From Pseudomonadota bacterium (GTDB lineage Bacteria; Pseudomonadota; Gammaproteobacteria; Burkholderiales; Burkholderiaceae_B), in NCBI GenBank assembly GCA_023425645.1, contig JAFACG010000024.1, positions 1-64,000 on the forward strand: 64,000 nt of DNA, read 5' to 3'. Below are positions 19,351 to 28,810 of the stretch, piece by piece. The notes beneath the pieces were generated by a model. That model did not search any database and was not told the DNA's origin. It saw only the letters and a program-made list of their open reading frames with translations. The stretch's first letter is position 1. The number at the start of each line of letters is the position of its first letter. Made by a program: the position numbers and the translations under genes.

Positions 19351-19356
19351 ATTATA
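19351..19356 (-). promoter_or_regulatory. Possible -10 element for acpP
   Basis: The minus strand reads TATAAT exactly, 35 bases before the acpP start. No convincing -35 lies 16-18 bases further upstream, so this is only a candidate for an internal acpP promoter within the fab cluster. Confidence 0.4.
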
Positions 19357-19502
19357 GCCAATCCAAACTGCTAAAAGATGTAGGCTATGACAAAAAACGG
19401 CGTTCTTGTATGAGGCCCAGCGTTACCCGTGCAACGCCGGCTCAAGCAATAGGCCCCAAATAATCCCGCAATTTTACCTCAGCCGGGCGCGATGCCAAGC
19501 CC

Positions 19503-20246
19503 TTACATGTGCATGCCGCCATTCACATGAATGGTGCTGCCAGTAATGTATTGCGCCTGCGGACCGGCCAGAAAGGCGACCGCGTTGGCGATATCTTCGG
19601 CCGAACCCAGGCGGCCCAAGGGAATTTGAGACAGGATGGCGGCCGACTGTTCAGGCGTCAATGAGCGCGTCATGTCGGTGTCGATGAAACCGGGCGCCAC
19701 GCAGTTGACCGTGATGTTGCGGCTGCCCAGCTCGCGCGCCAGCGCGCGGCTCATGCCGGCCACGCCGGCCTTGGCGGCGGCGTAGTTGGCCTGGCCCGGA
19801 TTGCCGCTCTCGCCCACCACGGAAGTGATGCTGATGATGCGGCCCCAGCGGGCCTTCATCATGGGGCGCACCACGGCGCGGGCCAGGCGGAACACGGCGC
19901 TCAGGTTGGTCTGGATGACCGCGTCCCAGTCCTCGTCCTTCATGCGCATGGCCAGGTTGTCGCGGGTGATGCCGGCATTGTTGACCAGGATGTGCGGGCC
20001 GCCGTCTTCCTTGCTCAGCTCCTGGATCAGGGCCTCGCAGGCCTGGGCGTCGTCCACGTTCAGCACCACGCCGCGGCTGCCGTTCTGGTCCAGCGCGGCG
20101 CTGATGGCCTGCGCGCCGGATTCGGAGGTGGCCGTGCCGATGACCTTGGCGCCGCGCGCCATCAATTCTTTTGCAATGGCCTGGCCGATGCCGCGCGAGG
20201 CGCCGGTGACCAGGGCGGTCTTGCCGCTGAGATTGAAATCTTGCAT
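19503..20246 (-). CDS. fabG: 3-oxoacyl-ACP reductase
   Basis: NADPH-dependent short-chain dehydrogenase that reduces 3-oxoacyl-ACP in each fatty-acid cycle. The 247 residues have the cofactor motif TGASRGIGQAIA, the NNAG motif, the catalytic Ser in ITSVVGESG and the Tyr/Lys pair in YAAAKAG. It starts directly after the fabD stop with no spacer. Confidence 0.97.
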   Translation of the reverse strand: MQDFNLSGKTALVTGASRGIGQAIAKELMARGAKVIGTATSESGAQAISAALDQNGSRGVVLNVDDAQACEALIQELSKEDGGPHILVNNAGITRDNLAMRMKDEDWDAVIQTNLSAVFRLARAVVRPMMKARWGRIISITSVVGESGNPGQANYAAAKAGVAGMSRALARELGSRNITVNCVAPGFIDTDMTRSLTPEQSAAILSQIPLGRLGSAEDIANAVAFLAGPQAQYITGSTIHVNGGMHM

Positions 20247-21182
20247 TTACGCTACCTTCAGGGATTCCAGGGTCGCCTGCAGCGAGGCGGGGTCGGTGAT
20301 GGACAGGGCGACCAGGTCGCGGTCGATGCGCTTGACCAAGCCGCTGAGCACCTTGCCGGGGCCGCATTCGACCACGTGCGTGACGCCCTGGGCCTTCATG
20401 GCCTGGATGGTCTCGACCCAGCGCACCGGATGCCAGGCCTGGCGCACCAGCGCGTCCTTGATCCCGGCCGGATCGGCCGGCGACTGCACGTCCACGTTGT
20501 TGATGACGGGCACGGACGGCGCCTGCAGGTCGATGTCGGCCAGGGCCTGTTGCAGCACGGCGGCGGCCGGCTCCAGCAGACTGGAGTGGAACGGCGCGGA
20601 CACGGGCAGGACCAGCGCGCGCTTGGCGCCGGCTTCCTTGGCCAGCGTGCAGGCGCGCTCCACGGCCTCGACGTGACCGGCGATCACGACCTGGGCGGGC
20701 GCATTGTAGTTGACGGCTTCGACCACCTGGCCCTGGGCGGCGCGGGCGCAGACCTCGCGCACCTGCTCGTCGTCCAGCCCCAGCACCGCGGCCATGGTCC
20801 CCAGCCCCACGGGCACGGCGGCCTGCATGGCGTCCGCGCGCACCCGCACCAGCGGCACGGCCTGCTCCAGCGTCAGCGCGCCGGCGGCGGTCAGGGCGGA
20901 ATATTCGCCCAGGCTGTGCCCGGCCATCAGATCGGGAGCCCGCCCGCCCGCCTCGATCCAGGCGCGGTACATGGCGACGGCGCTGGCCAGCATGACGGGC
21001 TGCGTGTTGGTGGTCAGGTTCAGGTCTTCGGCCGGCCCTTGCGCCATCAGCGCAGCCAGGTCCTGACCCAGTGCGGCGCTGGCCTGCTCGATGACCTGGC
21101 GCACGACGCCAGACTCAGCCCAGGCATCCAGCATGCCGACGGACTGCGAACCTTGCCCGGGAAAGACAAACGCAATTTTCAT
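20247..21182 (-). CDS. fabD: Malonyl-CoA:ACP transacylase
   Basis: Transfers malonyl from CoA to ACP. The 311-residue protein has the FPGQGSQ start, the nucleophile elbow GHSLGEYSAL, the Arg of RVRADAMQ and the catalytic His in VSAPFHSSLL. It sits between fabH and fabG in the usual order. Confidence 0.97.
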   Translation of the reverse strand: MKIAFVFPGQGSQSVGMLDAWAESGVVRQVIEQASAALGQDLAALMAQGPAEDLNLTTNTQPVMLASAVAMYRAWIEAGGRAPDLMAGHSLGEYSALTAAGALTLEQAVPLVRVRADAMQAAVPVGLGTMAAVLGLDDEQVREVCARAAQGQVVEAVNYNAPAQVVIAGHVEAVERACTLAKEAGAKRALVLPVSAPFHSSLLEPAAAVLQQALADIDLQAPSVPVINNVDVQSPADPAGIKDALVRQAWHPVRWVETIQAMKAQGVTHVVECGPGKVLSGLVKRIDRDLVALSITDPASLQATLESLKVA

Positions 21183-21228
21183 GGTAGAGAGACTCGAAGG
21201 AAGTGGACGGACGCGCGGCGCGGCAGGC

Positions 21229-22206
21229 TTAGCAGCGAACCAACACCGAGCCCCAGGTGAAGCCGCCGCCCACGCCCTGCAGCAGGGCCAGGTCGCCCGC
21301 GCGGATGCGGCCGTCGCGACGCGCCGCGTTCAACGCAAGAGGCACGCTGGCGGCGGAGGTGTTGGCGTGCTGGTCCACGGTGACGATGACTTTCTCGGAC
21401 GGGATGCCCAGCTTGCGACCCAGGAAATTGATGATGCGGATATTGGCCTGGTGGGGCACCAGCCAATTGATGTCGGAGAGCTGCACGCCGGCCTGTTCGC
21501 AGACCTGGTGCGCAGAGGCCGCCAGGGATGTGACGGCCAGCTTGAAGACGGCCTGGCCGTCCATGCGCAGGAAAGGATCGCCCACGACCAGGCCATGGGA
21601 CACATTGCCCGCGGCGCACAGGATGCCCATCTGGCTGCCGTCGGCATTGAGCTGCGCGGCCAGTATGCCGGGCTCCTCGCTGGCCTTGAGCACCACGGCG
21701 CCGGCGCCGTCGCCGAACAGCACGCAGGTGCGGCGGTCGTTCCAGTCCAGGATGCCCGAGAAGACCTCGGCGCCGATGACCAGGGCGTGGCGCGCACGAC
21801 CGGCGCGGATCATGGCCTCGGCCGTGGTCAGGGCGTACACGAAACCGCTGCAGACCGCCTGCACGTCGTAGGCGGCGGCGCCCTTGTTGCCCAATTCGGC
21901 CTGCACCAGGCAGGCGGTGCTGGGAAAGACGTAGTCGGGCGTGGAGGTGGCCACGACGATCAGGTCCAGGTCCTGGGCCTGGACGCCTGCGTCCTCCAGG
22001 GCCTGGCGGGCGGCGTGCGTGGCCAGCTGGCTGGTGCGCACGCCGGGATCGGCCAGATGACGCTGCCGTATGCCGGTGCGCTCGACAATCCACTCGTCGG
22101 AGGTCTCGATGCCCTTTTGCGCCAGTTCGGCGGCCAGGTCATCGTTGGACACGACCCGAGGTGGCAGATAGCCGCCCGTACCGATAATTTTGGCAAATAT
22201 CGTCAT
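21229..22206 (-). CDS. fabH: Beta-ketoacyl-ACP synthase III
   Basis: Starts fatty-acid synthesis by condensing acetyl-CoA with malonyl-ACP. The 325-residue protein has Cys119 ([11 protein letters not shown]), the His in [11 protein letters not shown] and the Asn in [11 protein letters not shown] chose the ATG at 22206 ([11 protein letters not shown]), since the longer frame adds a non-conserved 27-residue extension over the plsX end. A 46-base spacer separates it from fabD. Confidence 0.96.
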   Translation of the reverse strand: MTIFAKIIGTGGYLPPRVVSNDDLAAELAQKGIETSDEWIVERTGIRQRHLADPGVRTSQLATHAARQALEDAGVQAQDLDLIVVATSTPDYVFPSTACLVQAELGNKGAAAYDVQAVCSGFVYALTTAEAMIRAGRARHALVIGAEVFSGILDWNDRRTCVLFGDGAGAVVLKASEEPGILAAQLNADGSQMGILCAAGNVSHGLVVGDPFLRMDGQAVFKLAVTSLAASAHQVCEQAGVQLSDINWLVPHQANIRIINFLGRKLGIPSEKVIVTVDQHANTSAASVPLALNAARRDGRIRAGDLALLQGVGGGFTWGSVLVRC

Positions 22207-22231
22207 AGTTTTCTTCCCAGTCGAGCCCGGT

Positions 22232-23320
22232 TCAATGGGATGAGGGCTCTGAAGTATGGAGTGGATCCGGTTCGCCGGGCTGGGCATCGAGCGAATTCAG
22301 GCTTTGCCTGATACGCTCCACCGCCTGGCTGGTGCCGTCGAGCAGGCCATTGAGCACCGCGCCGCGAGCCCGCTGCAAAGCATACCCGAAAGAGTAGGCG
22401 TCGGCCGAGCCATGGCTCTTGATGACGATACCGCGTAATCCGAGCAGCGCCGCGCCATTGTGACGACGATTATCCACCCTGTCGCGGAAACGGTTCAAGA
22501 CGGGCCGGGCGACCAGGGCGGACGCCTTGCTCAGGGTATCGCGCGTGAACTCCTCGCGCAGCATGCCGCCCACCATCTTGGCCAGGCCTTCGATGGACTT
22601 GAGCACCACGTTGCCGACGAAGCCGTCGCAGACCACCACATTGACGGTGCCCTTGCAGATGTCGTCGCCTTCGACGTTGCCGTAGAAGTTCAGGCCGCTG
22701 GAGCGCAGCAGTTCCGCCGCCCGCTTGACGACTTCATTGCCCTTGATGACTTCTTCGCCGATGTTGAGCAGGCCCACGGTGGGACGCTCGTGGCCATCGA
22801 CGATGCTGGCCAGCGCCGTGCCCATGATGGCGAACTGCAGCAGGTGTTCGGCCGTGCAGTCGACATTGGCGCCCAGGTCCAGCATGGTGGTGGCGCCGCC
22901 CTTCTGGTTGGGAATGGACGTGGCGATGGCCGGCCGGTCTATGCCGTCCAGCGTCTTGAGCACATAGCGGGTGATCGCCATCCAGGCGCCGGTGTTGCCG
23001 GCGGAGACGCACGCGTCGGCCAGCCCGTCCTTGACGGCCTGGGCGGCCACACGCATGGAAGAATCTTTTTTGCGGCGCAGGGCCACCTCGACCGAATCGG
23101 CCATGGTGACGACTTCGGAAGCGTGAAGAATGTCGTACCAGGAGGTATCGACATTGCCTTGCGCTCGCAGTGTTTGCTCGATGGCCTGAGTATCGCCCAC
23201 CAATAAGCAGTGCACATCCGGGAACCGCTTCGCAAAAAGCAGAGCCGCAGGGACGGTGACCGGCAAACCGACATCGCCGCCCATGCAGTCGATGGCAATA
23301 CGTATTTTTTTGTTAGTCAT
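22232..23320 (-). CDS. plsX: Phosphate acyltransferase PlsX
   Basis: Converts acyl-ACP to acyl-phosphate for phospholipid synthesis. The 362 residues start with the family signature [20 protein letters not shown] and contain [10 protein letters not shown] and [20 protein letters not shown]. The open frame reaches a TTG at 23323, but the ATG at 23320 is the better start. It lies between rpmF and fabH, a layout conserved across proteobacteria. Confidence 0.96.
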   Translation of the reverse strand: MTNKKIRIAIDCMGGDVGLPVTVPAALLFAKRFPDVHCLLVGDTQAIEQTLRAQGNVDTSWYDILHASEVVTMADSVEVALRRKKDSSMRVAAQAVKDGLADACVSAGNTGAWMAITRYVLKTLDGIDRPAIATSIPNQKGGATTMLDLGANVDCTAEHLLQFAIMGTALASIVDGHERPTVGLLNIGEEVIKGNEVVKRAAELLRSSGLNFYGNVEGDDICKGTVNVVVCDGFVGNVVLKSIEGLAKMVGGMLREEFTRDTLSKASALVARPVLNRFRDRVDNRRHNGAALLGLRGIVIKSHGSADAYSFGYALQRARGAVLNGLLDGTSQAVERIRQSLNSLDAQPGEPDPLHTSEPSSH

Positions 23321-23362
23321 CAAGCATGCAACCTATGTTGCTTGCAGAGACAAAGAGACTGA

Positions 23363-23545
23363 TTACTCGTCGTTCTTTGTTTTCAGCACTTTGCGGCCAC
23401 GGTAGATGCCGTTGGGGCTGATGTGGTGGCGCAGGTGCAGTTCGCCGGTCGTGGGCTCGATGGCCGTCGAAGGACCGGTAAGTGCGTCGTGCGAACGACG
23501 CATGTTGCGCCGGGACGGGCTCTTTTTATTCTGCTGAACAGCCAT
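23363..23545 (-). CDS. rpmF: 50S ribosomal protein L32
   Basis: Large-subunit protein of 60 residues starting [20 protein letters not shown], a typical L32 N-terminus, with the bL32 end [15 protein letters not shown]. The ATG at 23545 has AGGAG upstream (minus strand ACAGGAGTCATC). The cysteine pairs of zinc-binding L32 forms are absent, as is usual in proteobacteria. Confidence 0.97.
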   Translation of the reverse strand: MAVQQNKKSPSRRNMRRSHDALTGPSTAIEPTTGELHLRHHISPNGIYRGRKVLKTKNDE

Positions 23546-23614
23546 GATGACTCCTGTAGATGGACCGCCCCGAATGGGGTCAGCCCGAAAAATTAACGAA
23601 TTAGCAACAAACAA

Positions 23615-24142
23615 TCAAGGCTTCTTGAGCGAACCCAGCACGGCAAACGGAGATTCCCGCTTAGGCGCCGGTTCGTCTTCAGGAGCCGGTTCCGCATCCG
23701 CCGCCTGGCTGCCGGGGCAGACATCGTGGCGCGGCACGTACGGCACGCTGAGGATCAATTCGTCCTCGACCAGACCCAGGGCATCCAGACGGCCTTCGCA
23801 AAAAATGCGATCCGGGCCTTCGACGTCGTCGTCATCCAGCTCAAGCTCGGCTTCTGTTGCCACAACTTCCACTTCGTTGGAAATATCGATGGGCCATTCG
23901 AAGGGCTTCATGCAGCGCTGGCATTCCAGCATGACGCCGCCCTTGGCCTGGACGTGCACGAAGCGCCGTCCCGCCGAATCAGCCCGGCCCGCCACGCTCC
24001 AGGCCACCGACAGGTCGCCTTGCGCGGGCAGATCCGACACCAGGCGAGACAGATCCGCTACAAGAGCCTGGCCTGCCAGATTCTGGGGACCGCGGCTCAA
24101 AGCTTGGGTATCTATGTATTGTTTCGCCATGTGTTTTGCCAT
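23615..24142 (-). CDS. yceD: YceD/DUF177 family 23S rRNA accumulation protein
   Basis: Small acidic protein of the YceD (DUF177) family, needed for 23S rRNA accumulation in E. coli and almost always encoded next to rpmF, as here. The core contains ECQRCMKPFEWPI and later CPG, and a proline/glutamate-rich C-terminus. I use the ATG at 24142 (175 residues); another ATG at 24130 is equally possible since neither has a clear Shine-Dalgarno. It is the first gene of the rpmF-plsX-fab operon. Confidence 0.88.
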   Translation of the reverse strand: MAKHMAKQYIDTQALSRGPQNLAGQALVADLSRLVSDLPAQGDLSVAWSVAGRADSAGRRFVHVQAKGGVMLECQRCMKPFEWPIDISNEVEVVATEAELELDDDDVEGPDRIFCEGRLDALGLVEDELILSVPYVPRHDVCPGSQAADAEPAPEDEPAPKRESPFAVLGSLKKP

Positions 24143-24228
24143 GCGGGCAAAAGACCCGGCCAAGGCAATCAATTGACTGCCCGCAAAGCCCTCTTGCCCA
24201 ACCATTTCAATAACGAAGAAAACATTAG

Positions 24229-24258
24229 ATAATACCGTGCTTGAAGCAAGACAGTCAA
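24229..24258 (-). promoter_or_regulatory. Sigma-70 promoter of the yceD-rpmF-plsX-fab operon
   Basis: On the minus strand TTGACT (24258-24253) and TATTAT (24234-24229) are separated by 18 bases, giving a transcript start near 24222 and a leader of about 80 bases. It is the best consensus promoter upstream of the operon and faces away from maf. Confidence 0.7.
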
Positions 24259-24282
24259 ACCTAAGCACAGCAAGAACACACC

Positions 24283-24879
24283 ATGCGTATCATCCTTGCA
24301 TCAAGCTCGGTCTATCGCCGCGACATGTTAGCGCGTTTGGGCCTGCCTTTCACCTGTCAGTCGCCGGACATCGACGAAACCCCGCAGCCGGGCGAGCATC
24401 CCGCCGACCTGAGCCTGCGGCTGGCGCGCGAGAAGGCCGCCCGGATCAGCAGCCTGAACCCGGGCGCCATCGTGATCGGCTCCGACCAGGTCGCCACCCA
24501 GGGCGCTGACGCCATCGGCAAGCCCGGCGATCATGCCGGCGCCCTGCGGCAGTTGCGCTCCTTGAGCGGTCGCAGCGTGGATTTTCACAGCGCCCTGTGC
24601 GTGACCGACGGGCATGAGTTCCTGTGCAGCGATATCATAACGAACTGTCGCTTCCGCACCCTGACCGACGCGGAAATCGAACACTACCTGGCGGTGGAGC
24701 GGCCCTACGACACGGCCGGCAGCGCCAAGGCCGAAAGCCTGGGCATCGCCCTCATGCAGAGCATGCGTTCGGATGATCCCACCGCCATCATCGGCCTGCC
24801 CCTGATCGAGCTGTGCTCCATGCTGCGCCATTTCGGCCTCAACCCCTTGCAGCCCGGCCTGCTGACCAACCCAGACTAG
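24283..24879 (+). CDS. maf: Maf-family nucleoside triphosphate pyrophosphatase
   Basis: House-cleaning enzyme that hydrolyses non-canonical nucleoside triphosphates to monophosphates. The 198-residue protein opens with IILASSSVYRRDMLARLGL, has the DIDE motif early, and the Maf signatures VIGSDQVA and YDTAGSAKAESLG. The sequence resembles the YceF group (7-methyl-GTP pyrophosphatase), which in many proteobacteria is also encoded next to yceD. It is divergent from yceD and 13 bases before the methyltransferase. Confidence 0.92.
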   Translation: MRIILASSSVYRRDMLARLGLPFTCQSPDIDETPQPGEHPADLSLRLAREKAARISSLNPGAIVIGSDQVATQGADAIGKPGDHAGALRQLRSLSGRSVDFHSALCVTDGHEFLCSDIITNCRFRTLTDAEIEHYLAVERPYDTAGSAKAESLGIALMQSMRSDDPTAIIGLPLIELCSMLRHFGLNPLQPGLLTNPD

Positions 24880-24892
24880 GAAATCCCGCCCC

Positions 24893-25615
24893 ATGCCCCA
24901 AGCCGCCTCCCTGCACCTGATTCCCGTCGGACTGGGCGAGAGCCCGATCAGCGGCTGGCTGCCCGCCGACGTCCAGGCCCTGACGCGCGAGTTGACCGTC
25001 TTCATTGCCGAAAACGCCAAGACGGCGCGCGCCTTCCTGAAGCTGGTGGGCACCGCCGCCCCCTTGCAGGAGATCACCATCCACACCCTGGACAAGCGCG
25101 GCAACAAGCCCGGCGAACTGCGCGACTGGCTCAAGCCGGCCCTGGCGGGCCAGGACATCGGCCTGGTGTCGGAAGCGGGCTGTCCCGCCGTCGCCGACCC
25201 CGGCGCAACCGTCGTTGCCATGGCGCACGACATGGGCATTGCCGTGCGGCCCCACGTAGGCCCCTCGTCCATCCTGCTGAGCCTGATGGCCAGCGGACTG
25301 GACGGACAGCAGTTCGCCTTCCACGGCTACGCGCCGGTGGACGGCGCCGCCCGGGCCAAGCAGCTCAAGCAATGGGAAAGCGTCTCGCAGTCGCTGAAGC
25401 AGACCCAGATCCTGATCGAAACCCCCTATCGCAATGCGGCCATGTTCGCCACGCTCCTGCAAACGCTCAAGCCCGGCACGCGCCTGTGTGTGGCGCGCGG
25501 GCTGACGACCTCCCAGGAATGGGTGCGCACCGCCACCATCGAGCAATGGCGCGAGCGCCGGGCGCCGGACCTGGACAAGATTCCCTGCATATTCCTGTTC
25601 CTGGCCGGCCGCTGA
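24893..25615 (+). CDS. SAM-dependent methyltransferase, tetrapyrrole-methylase fold (RsmI-like)
   Basis: A 240-residue protein with the class III methyltransferase fold shared by RsmI (16S rRNA C1402 2'-O-methyltransferase) and tetrapyrrole methylases. Visible motifs are LHLIPVGLGE at the start, GLVSEAGCPAVADPGA, RPHVGPSSILLSLMASGL and ETPYRN. It is shorter than RsmI (about 290) and is probably the distinct RsmI-like paralogue common in betaproteobacteria, so I give no gene symbol. It follows maf at 13 bases, likely one transcript. Confidence 0.85.
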   Translation: MPQAASLHLIPVGLGESPISGWLPADVQALTRELTVFIAENAKTARAFLKLVGTAAPLQEITIHTLDKRGNKPGELRDWLKPALAGQDIGLVSEAGCPAVADPGATVVAMAHDMGIAVRPHVGPSSILLSLMASGLDGQQFAFHGYAPVDGAARAKQLKQWESVSQSLKQTQILIETPYRNAAMFATLLQTLKPGTRLCVARGLTTSQEWVRTATIEQWRERRAPDLDKIPCIFLFLAGR

Positions 25616-25636
25616 GAACCTGTTCAAGGAAAGATC

Positions 25637-26437
25637 ATGACTCTGACTTCCTCCCTGCTGCGACGCGGCGCCCAGGCCGGCATTCTGTCGCTGGCCGCCC
25701 TGCTGGCCGCCTGCGGCGGCAGCGGCCCCCTGAAGATCGATGACAGCTACAGCGCCAAAGGCCAGAACAGCCGCGTGCGCTATCTGGTCGTGCATTACAC
25801 GGCCCTGAACAACATGACGTCGCTGAAAGTGCTGACCCAGCGCGACGTCAGCGCCCATTACCTGATCACCGACGAGCGCCGTCCCACCGTCTACCGCCTG
25901 GTCGACGAGAACCGGCGCGCCTGGCACGCCGGACTGGGCTCCTGGTACGGCTTCACGGACCTGAACACCGGATCCATAGGCATCGAGATCGTCAATCTGG
26001 GGCGCCTGGACGACGGCCGCTGGATGCCGTACACGCCGGAGCAGATCAAGACGCTGACCGTCCTGCTGCAGGACCTGGCGCAGCGCCACGGCGTCGCCCC
26101 GCGCAACATCATCGGCCACAGCGACCTGGCTCCGCAGCGCAAGCAGGATCCAGGCCCCTTGTTTCCCTGGAAGGAACTGGCCCAGGCCGGCATAGGCCGC
26201 TGGTACAACGAAGCGCAGGCGCGCCAATTGCAGGCGCAGTACGCCGCCTTGCCCTTGCAGCAGGCCCCCGAAGTGCAGGCCCTGCTGCGCAAGGCGGGCT
26301 ACGAGACGCCGGAGACGGGCGTCTTCGACAAAGCCACGCAGAATGTGATCGCCGCCTTCCAGATGCACTACCGGCCCTCGCGCTTTGACGGCGTGCTGGA
26401 CGCGCAGACCCTGGCCATACTGAAAAGCCTGAACTGA
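25637..26437 (+). CDS. amiD: N-acetylmuramoyl-L-alanine amidase, AmiD-like lipoprotein
   Basis: Zinc amidase that cuts the bond between MurNAc and L-Ala in peptidoglycan. The lipobox LLAAC (signal of about 25 residues) points to outer-membrane anchoring, as in E. coli AmiD. The amidase-2 domain has the zinc His of VVHYTAL, AHYLITDE, the second His in GHSDLAPQRK and the Asp of QDPGPLFPW. A C-terminal peptidoglycan-binding domain covers about residues 205-265 (LLRKAGYETPETGVFDKATQ). Full length is 266 residues. Confidence 0.9.
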   Translation: MTLTSSLLRRGAQAGILSLAALLAACGGSGPLKIDDSYSAKGQNSRVRYLVVHYTALNNMTSLKVLTQRDVSAHYLITDERRPTVYRLVDENRRAWHAGLGSWYGFTDLNTGSIGIEIVNLGRLDDGRWMPYTPEQIKTLTVLLQDLAQRHGVAPRNIIGHSDLAPQRKQDPGPLFPWKELAQAGIGRWYNEAQARQLQAQYAALPLQQAPEVQALLRKAGYETPETGVFDKATQNVIAAFQMHYRPSRFDGVLDAQTLAILKSLN

Positions 26438-26440
26438 ACG

Positions 26441-26502
26441 CCGGCGCCTGTCCGGCGGGCCAGGACCGCATCCACGAAGCCGTGATGCGCCGCAGGCGCC
26501 GG
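26441..26502. terminator. Inverted repeat between convergent amiD and msrQ
   Basis: CCGGCGCCTG (26441-26450) and CAGGCGCCGG (26493-26502) are perfect 10-base inverted arms with a 42-base loop, in the gap between two convergent genes. There is no strong T tract, so termination is only suggested. Confidence 0.35.
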
Positions 26503-26519
26503 ACCAGGCGCTTCTTAAG

Positions 26520-27131
26520 CTAGGCTGACTGGCGGGCTGCGCCCGGCCATTTGCGCAGCAGCATCAGCCCCAGGAACACCGCGCCATATACGAAGACGTC
26601 CAGCACATCGTTCTTGCCCGCCCTGACCAGATAGAAATGCACCACCGACAAGATGGCCGCGGCATAGACGCTGCGATGCAGGCTGGACCAGCGGCGGCCC
26701 AGCCGGCGCTGCCATCCATGGGTGGACGTTGCAGCCAGCACCAGCATCAGCACGGCCGCCACGGCCCCGAGCGTGATGAAGGGGCGCTGGAGGATGTCGT
26801 GCCACATAGAGAGCCAGTCGCCGGAACGGTCCCACCAGGCCCAGGCGACAGTATGCAGCGCGGTATAGAAGAAAGCGAACAGGCCCAGCATGCGTCGCAC
26901 TCGCACCAGGCCCGGCTGCCCCAGCAGACGCCGCGACGGCGTGACCGCCAGGGTCAGGAGCAGGAACACCCAGGCCCACAGGCCGCTGGAGCGCGTCAGG
27001 AATTCCGGGGGATTGGCGGTCAGGCCGCCCATGAAGCCCAGCCAGACCCAGCGCAACAAGGGATACAGGCCCAGCAGGAATACCAGCGGCTTGAACCGGT
27101 CGACTTGCGCAGCCTTCCAGGTTGCCATCAA
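26520..27131 (-). CDS. msrQ: MsrQ, heme-binding subunit of the MsrPQ repair system
   Basis: Inner-membrane heme b protein of the ferric-reductase-like family that passes electrons to MsrP. The 203-residue protein has about six hydrophobic segments and membrane-embedded His residues ([46 protein letters not shown]). It overlaps msrP by 4 bases. Length and motifs are normal for MsrQ (YedZ). Confidence 0.93.
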   Translation of the reverse strand: MMATWKAAQVDRFKPLVFLLGLYPLLRWVWLGFMGGLTANPPEFLTRSSGLWAWVFLLLTLAVTPSRRLLGQPGLVRVRRMLGLFAFFYTALHTVAWAWWDRSGDWLSMWHDILQRPFITLGAVAAVLMLVLAATSTHGWQRRLGRRWSSLHRSVYAAAILSVVHFYLVRAGKNDVLDVFVYGAVFLGLMLLRKWPGAARQSA

Positions 27132-28081
27132 TAGTTCCGCTTCAGGTCCATGCCTGCATACAGGCTGGCCACGTCCTCGGCGTAGCCGTTGAACGGCAGG
27201 GTGGGCTTCTTGGCGGCGAAGAAACCCGAGCCGATGACGCGCTCGGTCGCCTGGCTCCAGCGAGGATGGGGCACGGCCGGATTCACGTTGGCATAGAAGC
27301 CGTACTCGTGCGGGGCGACCTGCATCCAGCTGGACACCGGCATGGAATCGGTCAGGGTGATGCGCACCAGGGACTTGGCGGACTTGAAGCCGTATTTCCA
27401 GGGCACGATCAGGCGCACGGGCGCGCCGTTCTGCTCGGGAAGGGACTTGCCATACAGGCCGGTGGCCAATAAGGTCAGCGGATGCATGGCCTCGTCCAGG
27501 CGCAGCCCCTCGGCGTAGGGCCAGTCCAGGATGCTGGAACGCAGCCCGGGCATGGCGGCCTCGTCGCGCACCGTCTCGAAGCGCACGAAGCGGGCGTCGC
27601 CCAGAGGTTCGGCGCGCTTGATCAGCTCAGACAGGGAATAGCCCACCCAGGGCACCACCATGGACCAGGCCTCCACGCAACGCAGACGATAGACGCGCTC
27701 CTCCAGGGGCGCCAGCCTGAGGATCTGATCCATGTCCAGCTTCAGGGGCTTGCCCACCAGACCGTCGACGACCAGCGTCCAGGGTTCTGTCTTCAGGGCG
27801 CCGGCGTAGCGGGAAGGGTCTTCCTTGCCGGTGCCGAATTCATAGTAATTGTTATAGGAGGTGATGTCCGATTCGCGGGTGGGCTCCTCCTGGACGGCCC
27901 AGCGCGTCGAGCGGGAAAAATTCAGGGGTTCACCCGCAGCCAGGGCATGCGCCCTGCCCGGCAGGGCCGCGGCCAGCGCCAGGGCGCCGGGCGCCTGCAG
28001 CAGCAGGCGGCGGCGGGAGCGCCAGACGGATTCATCCGTGATTTCCGAAGGACGCACAGGCACGGAGCGCGACTTGAACAT
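27128..28081 (-). CDS. msrP: MsrP, periplasmic methionine-sulfoxide reductase catalytic subunit
   Basis: Molybdopterin enzyme that repairs oxidized methionines in periplasmic proteins. The 317-residue precursor carries a Tat signal ([16 protein letters not shown]), the Mo-ligand Cys in [15 protein letters not shown] and the [16 protein letters not shown] motif. I use the ATG at 28081 (MFKSRSVPV), preceded by AGGAG (minus strand CGACAGGAGATTTTC), rather than the longer frame. Confidence 0.94.
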   Translation of the reverse strand: MFKSRSVPVRPSEITDESVWRSRRRLLLQAPGALALAAALPGRAHALAAGEPLNFSRSTRWAVQEEPTRESDITSYNNYYEFGTGKEDPSRYAGALKTEPWTLVVDGLVGKPLKLDMDQILRLAPLEERVYRLRCVEAWSMVVPWVGYSLSELIKRAEPLGDARFVRFETVRDEAAMPGLRSSILDWPYAEGLRLDEAMHPLTLLATGLYGKSLPEQNGAPVRLIVPWKYGFKSAKSLVRITLTDSMPVSSWMQVAPHEYGFYANVNPAVPHPRWSQATERVIGSGFFAAKKPTLPFNGYAEDVASLYAGMDLKRNY

Positions 28082-28144
28082 GAAAATCTCCTGTCGGGTT
28101 GCCAGCGTGAGACCGGCCGCCGGGCGCAAAGTTCCTGCAAAGGC

Positions 28145-28810
28145 CTAGAACCTGTTCGTGATGCGCGGCAAGACCCAGTCGCGCATCTGCGCCACGCTGT
28201 CCACCATGACGGTGGGCCGGGCCTGGGCCAGCGTGTGCGGATCATGGGCCCCGTAGGTGACGGCCACGCTGTCCATGCCCGCATTGGCGGCCATGTGGAT
28301 GTCGTGCACCGTATCGCCCACCATCAGCACCTGCGAGGGCTCCAGCATCAGTTCGTCCAGCAGCTGGTGCAGCATCTCGGGATCGGGCTTGCCGCGGGTT
28401 TCGTCGGCGCAGCGGGTCGCGTCGAAGAAAGCGCCGAGGCTGGCCTGCTGCAGCACCCGGTCCAGCCCCTGGCGGCTCTTGCCCGTGGCCACGCCCAGCG
28501 CCACCCGGTGGCCGCGCAGCTCGCCCAGGAACGGCAGGATGCCGTCGAACAGCTTGATGTGCGGATCACGCTGCAGGAAATGAAAGCGGTAACGCTCCAG
28601 GAACTGCGGCATCTGCTCGGCGGTCAGGTCCGGCACCGCCCGGTACAGCGCGCTTTCCAGCGACAGCCCGATCACCCAGCTGGCCTGCTGGATGGAAGGC
28701 ACGGGCAGCTCCAGGTCGGCGCAGGCCTGCTGGATGGAGCTGGCGATGGAGTAGGTCGAGTCCATGACGGTCCCGTCCCAGTCGAATACAACGGCGGCAT
28801 AGCGCTTCAT
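28145..28810 (-). CDS. HAD-superfamily phosphatase (Gph/PhoN-like, beside rluC)
   Basis: A 221-residue haloacid-dehalogenase-type hydrolase: motif I VFDWDGTVMDST (Asp10, Asp12), motif II VATGKSRQG, motif III Lys in TRGKPDPEM and motif IV VGDTVHD. The helical cap between them is of the phosphoglycolate phosphatase type. Substrate is not predictable. The ATG at 28810 overlaps rluC by 4 bases and this rluC-HAD pair is conserved in related bacteria. Confidence 0.88.
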   Translation of the reverse strand: MKRYAAVVFDWDGTVMDSTYSIASSIQQACADLELPVPSIQQASWVIGLSLESALYRAVPDLTAEQMPQFLERYRFHFLQRDPHIKLFDGILPFLGELRGHRVALGVATGKSRQGLDRVLQQASLGAFFDATRCADETRGKPDPEMLHQLLDELMLEPSQVLMVGDTVHDIHMAANAGMDSVAVTYGAHDPHTLAQARPTVMVDSVAQMRDWVLPRITNRF